Source: JAKAGZ01 sp963748105 (lineage in GTDB: Bacteria > Bacteroidota > Ignavibacteria > Ignavibacteriales > Ignavibacteriaceae). Taken from it: DNA of 64,000 nucleotides. Positions 1-8,123 of this stretch are shown here, in pieces. The stretch covers positions 62,001-126,000 of the forward strand of contig CAVVHP010000005.1 of assembly GCA_963748105.1 (NCBI GenBank). Reading direction: 5' to 3'. Below the pieces are notes generated by a model that saw only the letters and a program-made list of their open reading frames with translations, did no database searches and had not been told where the DNA came from. The stretch's first letter is position 1, and every line of letters begins with the position of its first letter. The translations under genes and the position numbers were made by a program.

Positions 1-93
1 ATAAAATAGTTTGTAAGTTCATGTGATTATCAATTTCTTATAATATTTTTATCACCAAAAAAAATAAAACTGCCTGAACTAAATTATACAAAA

Positions 94-1389
94 TTACGGA
101 GTATTTCTGTATATCATTCTCGGGAAAGGAATTGTTTCCCTGACATGATCCAGGCCACAAATCCAGCCGACCGTTCTTTCAAGTCCGAGGCCAAATCCTG
201 CATGCGGGACAGAACCGAATCGCCTGAGGTCTAGATACCACTCGAAAGCCTCCATCGGCAGATCGTGCTCCTTTATTCTACTAATAAGATTATCAAGACT
301 ATCTTCCCTCTGACTCCCCCCTATAATTTCGCCATATCCTTCCGGGGCCAGCACATCTACCGCAAGAGCAAGTTTATCATTATCAGGATCTCTTTTCATA
401 TAAAATGCCTTCACTTCCGAAGGATAGCGATGTACCATTACCGGGCGGTCGAACTGGTTTGAAATTATAGTTTCATCGGGTGCGCCAAGATCATTCCCAT
501 ATTCAAAATCAATTCCGTTTTTCTTAAGAATCTCTACTGCTTCATCGTAACTGATTCTTGGCAGAGGTCGTTTTACATTTTTGAGTAATGTAGTATCCCT
601 CTCTAAAATCTTTAGCTCCTCATCCATTTCATTTAATATTGTCTGAACAATATATTCCAGGAATTCCTCGGCAAGATCCATATTGTCGTCCAGGTCATTG
701 AATGCCACTTCCGGTTCAACCATCCAGAATTCTGTAAGATGCCGTCTTGTTTTGGATTTCTCAGCACGGAATGTAGGACCGAAAGTATAAACTTTTCCAA
801 GAGCCATTGCACCGGCTTCAGCGTAAAGCTGTCCTGATTGAGAAAGATATGCTTTACCGAGATCAAAATAATCTGTTTCAAATAAAGTTGATGTACCTTC
901 GCAGGCAGCAGGAGTAAGAATCGGAGGATCCATTAACGTAAATCCTCTATCATCAAAAAAGTCTCTGACAGCTTTTATAATTCTATGGCGAATTTTTAGA
1001 ATTGCAACCTGTTTGGATGAACGCAGCCAGAGATGGCGGTTGTCCATTAAAAACTCTACACCGTGATCTTTTGGAGTTATTGGGTAGTCAACAGCTTCAG
1101 ATATTAATTGAATATCAGTTGCATCAAGCTCGTAGCCACCGGGGGCTCGTTTTTCTTCTTTTACTTTTCCTGTAACTGTAATTGAAGATTCCTGACCATA
1201 TTTACCGGCATTTTCAAATACTTCTTCGGATAAATTTCCTTTAAAATATACACACTGCAGATAACCTGTACCGTCGCGCAAAATTATAAACTTAATTTTA
1301 CCACTCGATCTCTTGTTATATAGCCACCCACTTAGCGTAACTTCTTTACCAACGTACTCAGACAGGTCTTTAATAGTGATTTTCTGCAT
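94..1389 (-). CDS. asnS: Asparagine--tRNA ligase
   Basis: Charges tRNA-Asn with asparagine in the cytoplasm using ATP. The 431-residue length matches bacterial AsnS. The N-terminal 100 residues form the OB-fold anticodon-binding domain (GWLYNKRSSGKIKFIILRDG). The class II catalytic core follows, with motif 2 around TFRAEKSKTRRHLTEFWMVE and motif 3 at the C-terminus (GFGLGLERTVGWICGL, then FPR). The EFWMVEPE and C-terminal segments favour AsnRS over AspRS. The ATG at 1389 begins the conserved OB fold directly. It stands alone, divergent from the next gene, and I see no terminator in the 93 bases after its stop. Confidence 0.95.
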   Translation of the reverse strand: MQKITIKDLSEYVGKEVTLSGWLYNKRSSGKIKFIILRDGTGYLQCVYFKGNLSEEVFENAGKYGQESSITVTGKVKEEKRAPGGYELDATDIQLISEAVDYPITPKDHGVEFLMDNRHLWLRSSKQVAILKIRHRIIKAVRDFFDDRGFTLMDPPILTPAACEGTSTLFETDYFDLGKAYLSQSGQLYAEAGAMALGKVYTFGPTFRAEKSKTRRHLTEFWMVEPEVAFNDLDDNMDLAEEFLEYIVQTILNEMDEELKILERDTTLLKNVKRPLPRISYDEAVEILKKNGIDFEYGNDLGAPDETIISNQFDRPVMVHRYPSEVKAFYMKRDPDNDKLALAVDVLAPEGYGEIIGGSQREDSLDNLISRIKEHDLPMEAFEWYLDLRRFGSVPHAGFGLGLERTVGWICGLDHVRETIPFPRMIYRNTP

Positions 1390-1645
1390 TTACAACAATA
1401 TTTTTTTAAAATTTAATTATTAAATATAAAGAGAGGTGTATATAAAAGCAAAGAAGTTAAGATATAACCATAAAGCAATTATTACTGGTAAAATAATACG
1501 GTAAAGATAAACTAAACATATTCATGATAAGTGAGCTGCACATAAATGCACCCCAAAAATTGAAATATACCAAATAAGAGTTTTTTCTGTTGGAATAGAA
1601 GGAAGTACTAGGTAATTTTGCTATACACAAAAAGGGGAAAAATAA

Positions 1646-2362
1646 ATGAAAAGACTTTTCTTATTTACAATTATCATAGTATTCAGTTTCCTTGTTGTTG
1701 CTAACGCACAGGAAAAAACTCAAATCAAAGAGACTGAAAGCAGAGTTATAGAACTTGAAAATTTTCACGAAGTTATGTATCCAATCTGGCACATGGAATA
1801 TCCGGAAAAAGATTATACTGCATTGCGTGGACATATAGAAGAAGTGTCAAAACTTGCCGATCAAATTTACAATGCCAAATTACCCGGGATTCTGCGGGAT
1901 AAGAAGGAGAAATGGGGAAAAGGGATTGACGCATTTAAAAGTTCTGTCAATGAATATTCGATTCAGGTTAATAAAAGTGATAATAATAAATTGCTGAAAT
2001 CAGTTGAAAATTTACATTCCAGATATGAAAATCTTGTAAGAATAATTCGTCCCGTTTTGAAAGAAGTGGACCAGTTTCACCAGATTTTATATGTAATTTA
2101 TCATACTCATTTACCTGGAAATGACTTTGAAAAAATTAAAGATTTGAGCAATAGACTGGCTCAAACCTCAGAAGCCATAACAAAAGCCACTCTCCCTTCA
2201 AAATTGTCAGGAAAAGAAAAAGAATTTAGAGAGGCTGCCAATTCACTTTTAATTGCTACAGAGGAATTACACTCAAACAAGGAAACAATTGATAACAAAC
2301 TTGTGGCGGCATCAATAGAAAATATTCATACTAAATACCAAAAATTAGAAGAGATTTTTTAG
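1646..2362 (+). CDS. Secreted protein with two tandem histidine-bearing helical repeats
   Basis: Family not recognised. A signal peptide (about residues 1-21, ending ANA) points to export. The mature protein is two copies of a helical unit of about 100 residues. Copy 1 has H41, H49 and H124; copy 2 has H145, H153 and H228, an identical offset of 104 residues for all three. Each copy opens with an FHxxxYxxxH motif, has a KLP or TLP turn mid-way and closes with [LI]H-x-[RK]Y. This spacing suggests a four-helix-bundle-like domain binding a metal or haem, but no CxxCH motif is present. A clear ribosome site (aagggg) precedes the ATG. It appears monocistronic, with its own terminator just downstream. 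Exported histidine-rich duplicate is what is seen; metal binding is inference. Confidence 0.75.
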   Translation: MKRLFLFTIIIVFSFLVVANAQEKTQIKETESRVIELENFHEVMYPIWHMEYPEKDYTALRGHIEEVSKLADQIYNAKLPGILRDKKEKWGKGIDAFKSSVNEYSIQVNKSDNNKLLKSVENLHSRYENLVRIIRPVLKEVDQFHQILYVIYHTHLPGNDFEKIKDLSNRLAQTSEAITKATLPSKLSGKEKEFREAANSLLIATEELHSNKETIDNKLVAASIENIHTKYQKLEEIF

Positions 2363-2367
2363 GAATA

Positions 2368-2399
2368 AACTGGTCTGTTTAACTACAGGCCGGTTCTTT
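2368..2399 (+). terminator. Rho-independent terminator after the histidine-repeat protein
   Basis: An 11-bp stem (2368-2378 with 2385-2395, two G-U pairs) closes a six-base loop and is followed by CTTT. It starts six bases after the stop codon of the upstream gene. Confidence 0.7.
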
Positions 2400-2402
2400 A
2401 AA

Positions 2403-2821
2403 ATCCGGGGATAATATTTATAAAAATGATCCCCCATATTTTGTAATTAGTAAAACATAGGCCATTTTTTACAATATATTCACCTCCTCACTTGCTTTTT
2501 AAATAATTGTTAAATCTTAATTAATGATTGCTTCATATCTTATTAATTCCTTATAATTGAACTGCAAATCAACAGCAACTTTGCTTTTTTTTAACGAAGG
2601 TTCGGGATTAAGTTGCAGCAATGTTAAAATTAGTAAATACCTTTTATTTCTTGTCTTCTTTGAATGGTTGTTATACTCATTCGGAAAGAAAAGTTGCTCC
2701 ATCTTCCTTTGAAAAAAATCTATGTTATAAAGGAAATATCAATAAAAATTAATTCAAAAAGTTTGGGACAAAATTTATTCCCAATAAATAATCACTAACT
2801 AATAATCACAAAGGGAACTAT
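2403..2821. other. Non-coding stretch upstream of the TonB receptor
   Basis: No convincing gene. A weak hairpin (GGGGAT at 2407 with ATCCCC at 2429) may be a secondary terminator. A Shine-Dalgarno-like ggaggtg lies on the minus strand near 2483 but leads only to a 14-codon frame. The last 100 bases are AT-rich and should hold the promoter of the receptor gene, whose ribosome site (aaaggga) lies just before the ATG at 2822. Confidence 0.4.
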
Positions 2822-5800
2822 ATGAAAATACGAACTACCAAGATTTCGATTTTCCTTGTGGCCGCATTGTTCCTGTTTATGCAAAGTTTAAGCTTTGCTC
2901 AGACAGCTACAACAGCGAGCATAAGTGGTACAATTACCGATCAGAACGGTAATCCATTGCCGGGAGCCACAGTAATTGCTGTACATACTCCTTCAGGTAC
3001 ACAATATGGCACTACCACCCGTCTGGATGGTAAATATAACTTTAATGCCGTCAGGGTAGGCGGACCATATGAAGTGACCATTTCATATGTAGGCTATACA
3101 AAACAAACACACACAATTGATAAACTATCACTCGGCCAGAATTATTCACTGGATGTTAAGATGGCTGAAACTACTATTGAATTATCAGGTGTGACTGTTA
3201 CAGCTGACAGAAACGCAATTATAAGTGAATCAAGAACCGGTTCTTCACAGAGCGTTTCTACAAAACAGATTGAAGAAGTTCCGACAATCAGCAGAAGTTT
3301 CCAGAACTTCGCTAAATTATCACCAATGTTTTCAGGCCTCAGTTCATCAGCTGCCGGGAGAAGCAACGTTATAACAATATCCAGATTGACGGTACACAGT
3401 ATAACGATTTATTCGGTTTAGGTTCTTCAGGAACACCGGGCGGACAGGCAGGAACAAACCCGATTTCACTGGACGCTATCCAGGAATTCCAGGTTGTTAT
3501 CGCTCCATTTGACGTAAGACTCAGTGGTTTTACAGGCGGCGGAATCAACGCTATTACACGTAGTGGTACCAACCAGTATCACGGTTCTGTTTTTGGATAT
3601 GGAAGAAACCAGAGTTTGGTAGGGAAAAAATATGATGGTCAAGATGATCCTGTAAGTGACTTTAAAGAATGGCAATACGGATTCCGTTTGGGCGGCCCAA
3701 TTTCCAAAGATAAAGTTTTCTTCTTTGTTAATGGTGAAATTACAGGTCGTAACTCACCTAGCCCAAACTTAGCTTTAACAGCCGGACCTGCAACTACCGC
3801 TTCTGTTGCAGATCAAATTATGACAACATTAGCCAGCAGAGGCTTTAACACAGGTGGTTATGGTGAATATACAACCAAACAGCCAACGGGCAAAATCTTT
3901 GCTCGTATGGACTTCAACCTGTCCGACAATCATAAACTGAACTTGCATTATAACTATGTAAACGCTAAAGAAGACATTCTGGGAAGCAGAAGTTCTTCTT
4001 CATCTTTGAGTTTTGATTCTTACAGATATCAATTTCAAAATGAGACCAATAATCTTGTTGCTCAATTGAACAGTACTTTCGGCAATAAAATGTCAAATGA
4101 ACTGATCGTTGGATATACAACAATCCGTGACAAGAGAGGTCCTGAAGGAACACTCTTACCTGAAATTCAGGTTAATGATGTAGTTCAGTATCATATGGGA
4201 ACTGACAGATATTCATCTGCAAACAGATTAGATCAGGACATTTTTGAATTAACAGACAACTTCACCTATTATGCAGGTGATCACACATTTACATTTGGTA
4301 CACATAATGAGTTCTTCTCATTTACCAACTTATTCCTGAGAGCTTATGCTGGGTACTACGAGTATAACAGCCTGCAGGATCTTCAAAATGGTAATGTAGG
4401 TTTCTACCAGAGAGTTATTCCTCTTGTGGGTGACGGATCTGCTAAGTTCTCTGTAAGCCAGTATGGATTTTATGTACAGGATGAATGGCAGGTTATGCCC
4501 AATTTTAGATTATCAATGGGTGTAAGACTTGATATTCCTGTATTCCCGGATAAACCACTGGATAATCCTTTAGTAAGTGCTAACTTCCCTGGAATTTCTA
4601 CAGCTACAGCTCCCAGCGGAAACTTGCTATGGGCACCACGCCTTGGATTCAACTGGGACGTTAACGGCGATAAAACAACACAGGTAAGAGGCGGCGTTGG
4701 TATCTTCACAGGAAGACCGGCTTATGTCTGGATTTCAAATCAGTACGGAAACACAGGTAATACACAGGCAGAGGTTAGAGGAAATGGTACACTGCACTTC
4801 AATTCTCTCCAGATGCTAACAGTCAGCCAGGCTTTGGTGATCCGGGTACATTTGCCGGATCAAAAACAGCTGAAATTGACTTAAGCAACCCTGATACTCA
4901 AATGCCACAGATCGCAAGATTTGACATCGGCGTTGATCATCAGCTCCCACAGGGATTCATCGGAACAGTTGAATTCCAGTATTCAAAAGCTGTAAATGAT
5001 TTCGTTTATAGAAAATTAAATATACAAACCGCAGTAATCGTGCAAATTTACCGGAAATGGTCCAAATGATACAAGGCCTTATTTGGTGGTACGGACAGCA
5101 AAGGCGGAAATTTCTATGATGTGATGTGGTTGACAAATACAAATAAAGGTTACTCATATAACCTTACTTTCCAGGCTCAGAGGAATGTTGCCAGAGGTTT
5201 CTCAGTAAATGCTGGTTACACAATGGGAAGAGCAAAAGATCTTAATAGTGTAAACTCCTCACAGGCAAGATCACAAATGAGATACAATCCCATCTCAGGC
5301 AATCCTAACAATCCGGAACTTACAACCTCACAGTATCAAATTAAGAATCGTATTTTTGCGTCAGTTGCATATACAGGCGAATTCTTCAAGAACGCACCGA
5401 CAACTATATCTGTATTTTACAACGGCCAAAATGGAGATCCCTATTCATTTATCTATGGTAGTGATATAAATAATGATGGTTTCGACCAGAACGATTTGTT
5501 CTACATACCAAAAGATAACAGTGATATTCTGTTAGGCACAGTATCTGGTGGTGTTTACACTGCTGATGCAACTATGTTTTCGGAACTTAACAGCTTCATT
5601 AACAATAATGACTACCTGAGTTCACATCGAGGACAGATTGCTGAAAGAAATGCAGCTACAAACCCCTGGGTCAATTATGTAGATCTGCATATTTCACAGG
5701 AAATACCGATTATAACCGGACACAGGTTCATAATTAATTGGGACGTTCTTAATTTAATGAACCTGATCAACAGCGATTGGGGATGGAACAGCAGTGTTTT

Positions 5801-5954
5801 CAGCACTTACAGAATAGTAAGCAAAGTTGGGACAGATCCAACAACTGGAAGAAATGTATATAGATTCTCTGCTCCATCAAATAACACTCCATTTACTGCA
5901 AGCAACTTCTCTTCAAGATGGCAGATGCAGTTTGGTGTAAGGTATACTTTCTAA
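2822..5954 (+). pseudogene. Oar-like TonB-dependent receptor, broken by about five single-base deletions
   Basis: Outer-membrane receptor of the Oar type. The order is signal peptide (about 1-27), carboxypeptidase-regulatory-like beta-sandwich (SISGTITDQNGNPLPGATV), plug domain, then a large beta-barrel ending in aromatic RYTF. The first frame runs to 3421. At about 3368 a base seems missing from an Arg codon, and the plug continues in another frame with IQIDGTQYNDLFGLG, FTGGGINAITRSGTN and HGSVFGYG up to 4884. Another loss near 4804 moves to a third frame (PGTFAGSKTAEIDLSNPD). Three more losses near 5034, 5057 and 5084 are needed to read through to the final open segment ending at 5954. All five are deletions with no internal repeat, so phase variation is unlikely. 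It is either a young pseudogene or a base-calling/assembly artefact in a multi-copy family. Substrate cannot be told. Confidence 0.85.
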
Positions 5955-5974
5955 TCTGAATTATTTCAGATTAA

Positions 5975-6014
5975 CAAAAAAGCCCGGTCTGAAAAGGCCG
6001 GGCTTTTTATTTTT
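5975..6014. terminator. Bidirectional terminator between TonB receptor and rsmE
   Basis: AAAAAGCCCGG and CCGGGCTTTTT form a strong GC-rich stem with A-tract on one side and T-tract on the other, so it can serve both converging genes. A second perfect 9-bp inverted repeat (5951-5972) overlaps the receptor stop codon. Confidence 0.85.
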
Positions 6015-6035
6015 AAATAATTTATACTTAATGGT

Positions 6036-6773
6036 TTAGACTAAAGTGGAAAATATGGAGGCGGCTTTTATAACTGCAGTCTCTGCCCTTAACCTATTTT
6101 CTGCAAGATTAATTATTTCCCTTCGCTCAAACAAATTTAATTCCTGATTATCCAGCCCACCTTCAGGCCCAAACACAAAATAGTAATTTTTGTCCGGAGC
6201 AAATTTTAAATCAGATAAATGTTTTTTTGAATTTTGTTCAAAGACAACAATGTCTCCTTCAACTTCTGATAAAGCTTTTAGTGATTCAACTTCATTGATA
6301 ACAGGCAAATAACTTTGCAGAGATTGTTTCATTGCAGCTACGGCAATTTTGTTCCACCTTCGCATCTTTGAGCCTTTAGAAACAGTTCGTGCTGAATTGA
6401 AAACTATAAAATTTGATATCCCGAGTTCAATTGATTTTTCCAGAGCAAACTCAAACCTGTCACTGCTTTTGAGTTTAGGAAGGCAAAATGTAATTTTGCC
6501 GTATTTATTTTGGTATTTATACTCTGATTCAATAGAAGATATTGCCTCTGTTTTAGCAATAGTAGTTATTTTTCCACGATATATTGATCCCAACCCGTTT
6601 GTAACATAGATATCATCTCCATCAGTATGTCTCATGACCCGTGTTATGTGATGAAAATCATCGCCCCGGAGGATAATGGATTTTTCGGTAAAATTTTCAG
6701 GTGCCGAATAATATAATTCTATGTTAGAAAGATGTTCCAATTCCCAGTATCCATTGTTTTTTACCGAAATCAT
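6036..6773 (-). CDS. rsmE: 16S rRNA (uracil1498-N3)-methyltransferase
   Basis: SPOUT-class methyltransferase that methylates U1498 of 16S rRNA using SAM. An N-terminal PUA-like region (LRGDDFHHITRVMRHTDGD) precedes the knotted SPOUT domain. The latter carries LPKLKSSDRFEFALEKSIEL, FGPEGGL and the C-terminal LRAETAVIKA motif, all family hallmarks; about 240 residues is usual. The ATG at 6773 makes the gene overlap the upstream Omp85-like gene by 50 bases. A TTG at 6740 (codon 12) lies nearer the conserved start (SNIELYYSAPENF) and would shorten the overlap, so the true start is uncertain. Translational coupling with the upstream gene is likely. Confidence 0.92.
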   Translation of the reverse strand: MISVKNNGYWELEHLSNIELYYSAPENFTEKSIILRGDDFHHITRVMRHTDGDDIYVTNGLGSIYRGKITTIAKTEAISSIESEYKYQNKYGKITFCLPKLKSSDRFEFALEKSIELGISNFIVFNSARTVSKGSKMRRWNKIAVAAMKQSLQSYLPVINEVESLKALSEVEGDIVVFEQNSKKHLSDLKFAPDKNYYFVFGPEGGLDNQELNLFERREIINLAENRLRAETAVIKAASIFSTLV

Positions 6774-8049
6774 TTATTGCATATTCTATTCTAAAAGCAG
6801 AATAAGGAAGGAAGAGAAAGGTTAAGCCTGCCCCGTATCCTGAGTCAATACTTCGTAAGGTTAGGGGCTGATTTTTCATTTGAGTCGTTCCGGCATCCGC
6901 AAATAATTCAGCATAAACAGCCACACGATATGATAATAATTCTTTCGGCAATATCGGGATAAAATCAAGATTGAGTATAAAATCCTTAATTACCGGGTAA
7001 GTAATTTCAGTTGAAATTAAATACCTGTTGTTCCCTTCCCTTTCTTTATAAAAATATCCTCTTACTCTTTCATTAAATCCTAAAAAAGAATAATCATAAT
7101 ATGGTACAAGATCACCAAAGGTAAATCGTGATTCAAATCTTGCCTTTATGCTGAATTCATCAGTAATTTTTAAATATTTGCGGACATCAAATCCAAATAC
7201 TTTATAATTGATATTGTCAATACCAAGCCCGTTAAATGTAAACGCGGATTGTAAAAATAATCCTTCTCTTGGAAATTGCACTAAATCTCTTGTATCATAG
7301 CTATAACCGATTCCGGTTGATAAAAGATGATCTATCCTTTCTCCGGATGCAGAAACACCGTAAATATATTCTGGCGAATCAATTATCTTATATCCAAGAT
7401 TTATAAATACTTTTTGATAAAGCCCAATTCTTTTACCAATACTTATGTCCCCACCGGAGATTTTCTGATCGAAGTCACCTCCGTAAAGTGACTTTGCTAT
7501 ATCGCTTTTATTTCTAGCTTTAACGTAGGAGAGATTGGTTTTAAGAAAAATGTCTTCATTTTTTATAAAGTATGGATTCGAATATGAGACCTGGTAATTG
7601 GGATCATAACCAAAGGCAGCGTGTAAACGAATTCTGTCATTCATACCTTTGAAATTCAACAGATAGAGATCAATTCCATAAGATAATTTTTTCCAGTCAT
7701 TATCTTTAATTTGTGCAAAAGGAATCGGGTAAATATACCAGCTCTCGCTAACTAAAATATTTACAATATTTTCCCCATCAATTACTTCAGGTGTAATCTT
7801 TACATCTGAAAAAATTCCAAGGCTGTAAATCCTTTCTTTATTATAAGAAAGTATTTCAGAGTTTACGGTATCCCCTTCAGTAAAAGTTAATTCTCTTAAG
7901 ATTACATATTCATCAGTAATTTTATTACCGGAAATTTTTATTGAATCTACCTTAATAGATGAGCTGTCTGATGGAATATTTTGTGCATAACTTTGTGGCA
8001 ATACGGATAGAATAAATATCGCTGTAACAAATAATAATTTAGTCATCAA
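6724..8049 (-). CDS. Omp85/D15-family outer-membrane protein with one POTRA domain
   Basis: A signal peptide (1-22, ending SYA) is followed by one POTRA-like domain (about 33-110: VDSIKISGNKITDEYVILRE, then SLGIFSDVKI). A 16-strand type D15 surface-antigen barrel ends in GIGTSF. At 441 residues with a single POTRA it is too short for BamA, which has five, and closer to the short Omp85 proteins (TamA or patatin-linked barrels, FhaC-like). The repeated LRGYFYKERE-like stretch (ERVRGYFYKE) is the VRGY motif of the barrel's loop 6. Role: inserting or translocating proteins or lipids at the outer membrane; the client is unknown. It is probably co-transcribed with rsmE, whose start lies inside its 3' end. 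Confidence 0.85.
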   Translation of the reverse strand: MMTKLLFVTAIFILSVLPQSYAQNIPSDSSSIKVDSIKISGNKITDEYVILRELTFTEGDTVNSEILSYNKERIYSLGIFSDVKITPEVIDGENIVNILVSESWYIYPIPFAQIKDNDWKKLSYGIDLYLLNFKGMNDRIRLHAAFGYDPNYQVSYSNPYFIKNEDIFLKTNLSYVKARNKSDIAKSLYGGDFDQKISGGDISIGKRIGLYQKVFINLGYKIIDSPEYIYGVSASGERIDHLLSTGIGYSYDTRDLVQFPREGLFLQSAFTFNGLGIDNINYKVFGFDVRKYLKITDEFSIKARFESRFTFGDLVPYYDYSFLGFNERVRGYFYKEREGNNRYLISTEITYPVIKDFILNLDFIPILPKELLSYRVAVYAELFADAGTTQMKNQPLTLRSIDSGYGAGLTFLFLPYSAFRIEYAINDFGKKQWILGIGTSF

Positions 8050-8081
8050 TTCCGGTAAATTGTTGAAGGAGTGAAATTAAT

Positions 8082-8114
8082 TAAAAAGAGATTCTCGAAA
8101 TATTGAGAATCTCT
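8082..8114 (-). terminator. Rho-independent terminator after gcvP
   Basis: On the minus strand a perfect 10-bp stem AGAGATTCTC/GAGAATCTCT (8087-8114) with an eight-base loop is followed by TTTTTAA, ten bases after the gcvP stop. Confidence 0.8.
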
Positions 8115-8123
8115 ATAAAATAA

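Noticed and set aside
2473..2490. Strong Shine-Dalgarno-like sequence on the minus strand
   Set aside because: It leads only to a frame of 14 codons that ends near 2417; no support for a gene.
2517..2702. A 61-codon open frame on the minus strand between the histidine-repeat gene and the TonB gene
   Set aside because: No ribosome site, no recognisable domain and composition like the surrounding AT-rich non-coding DNA.
2822..5954. Phase-variable or programmed frameshifting in the TonB receptor
   Set aside because: The break points are not at long homopolymers or tandem repeats, and five separate shifts would be needed.
6724..8049. Calling the D15-type protein BamA
   Set aside because: Only one POTRA domain and 441 residues; BamA has five POTRA domains and about 800 residues.
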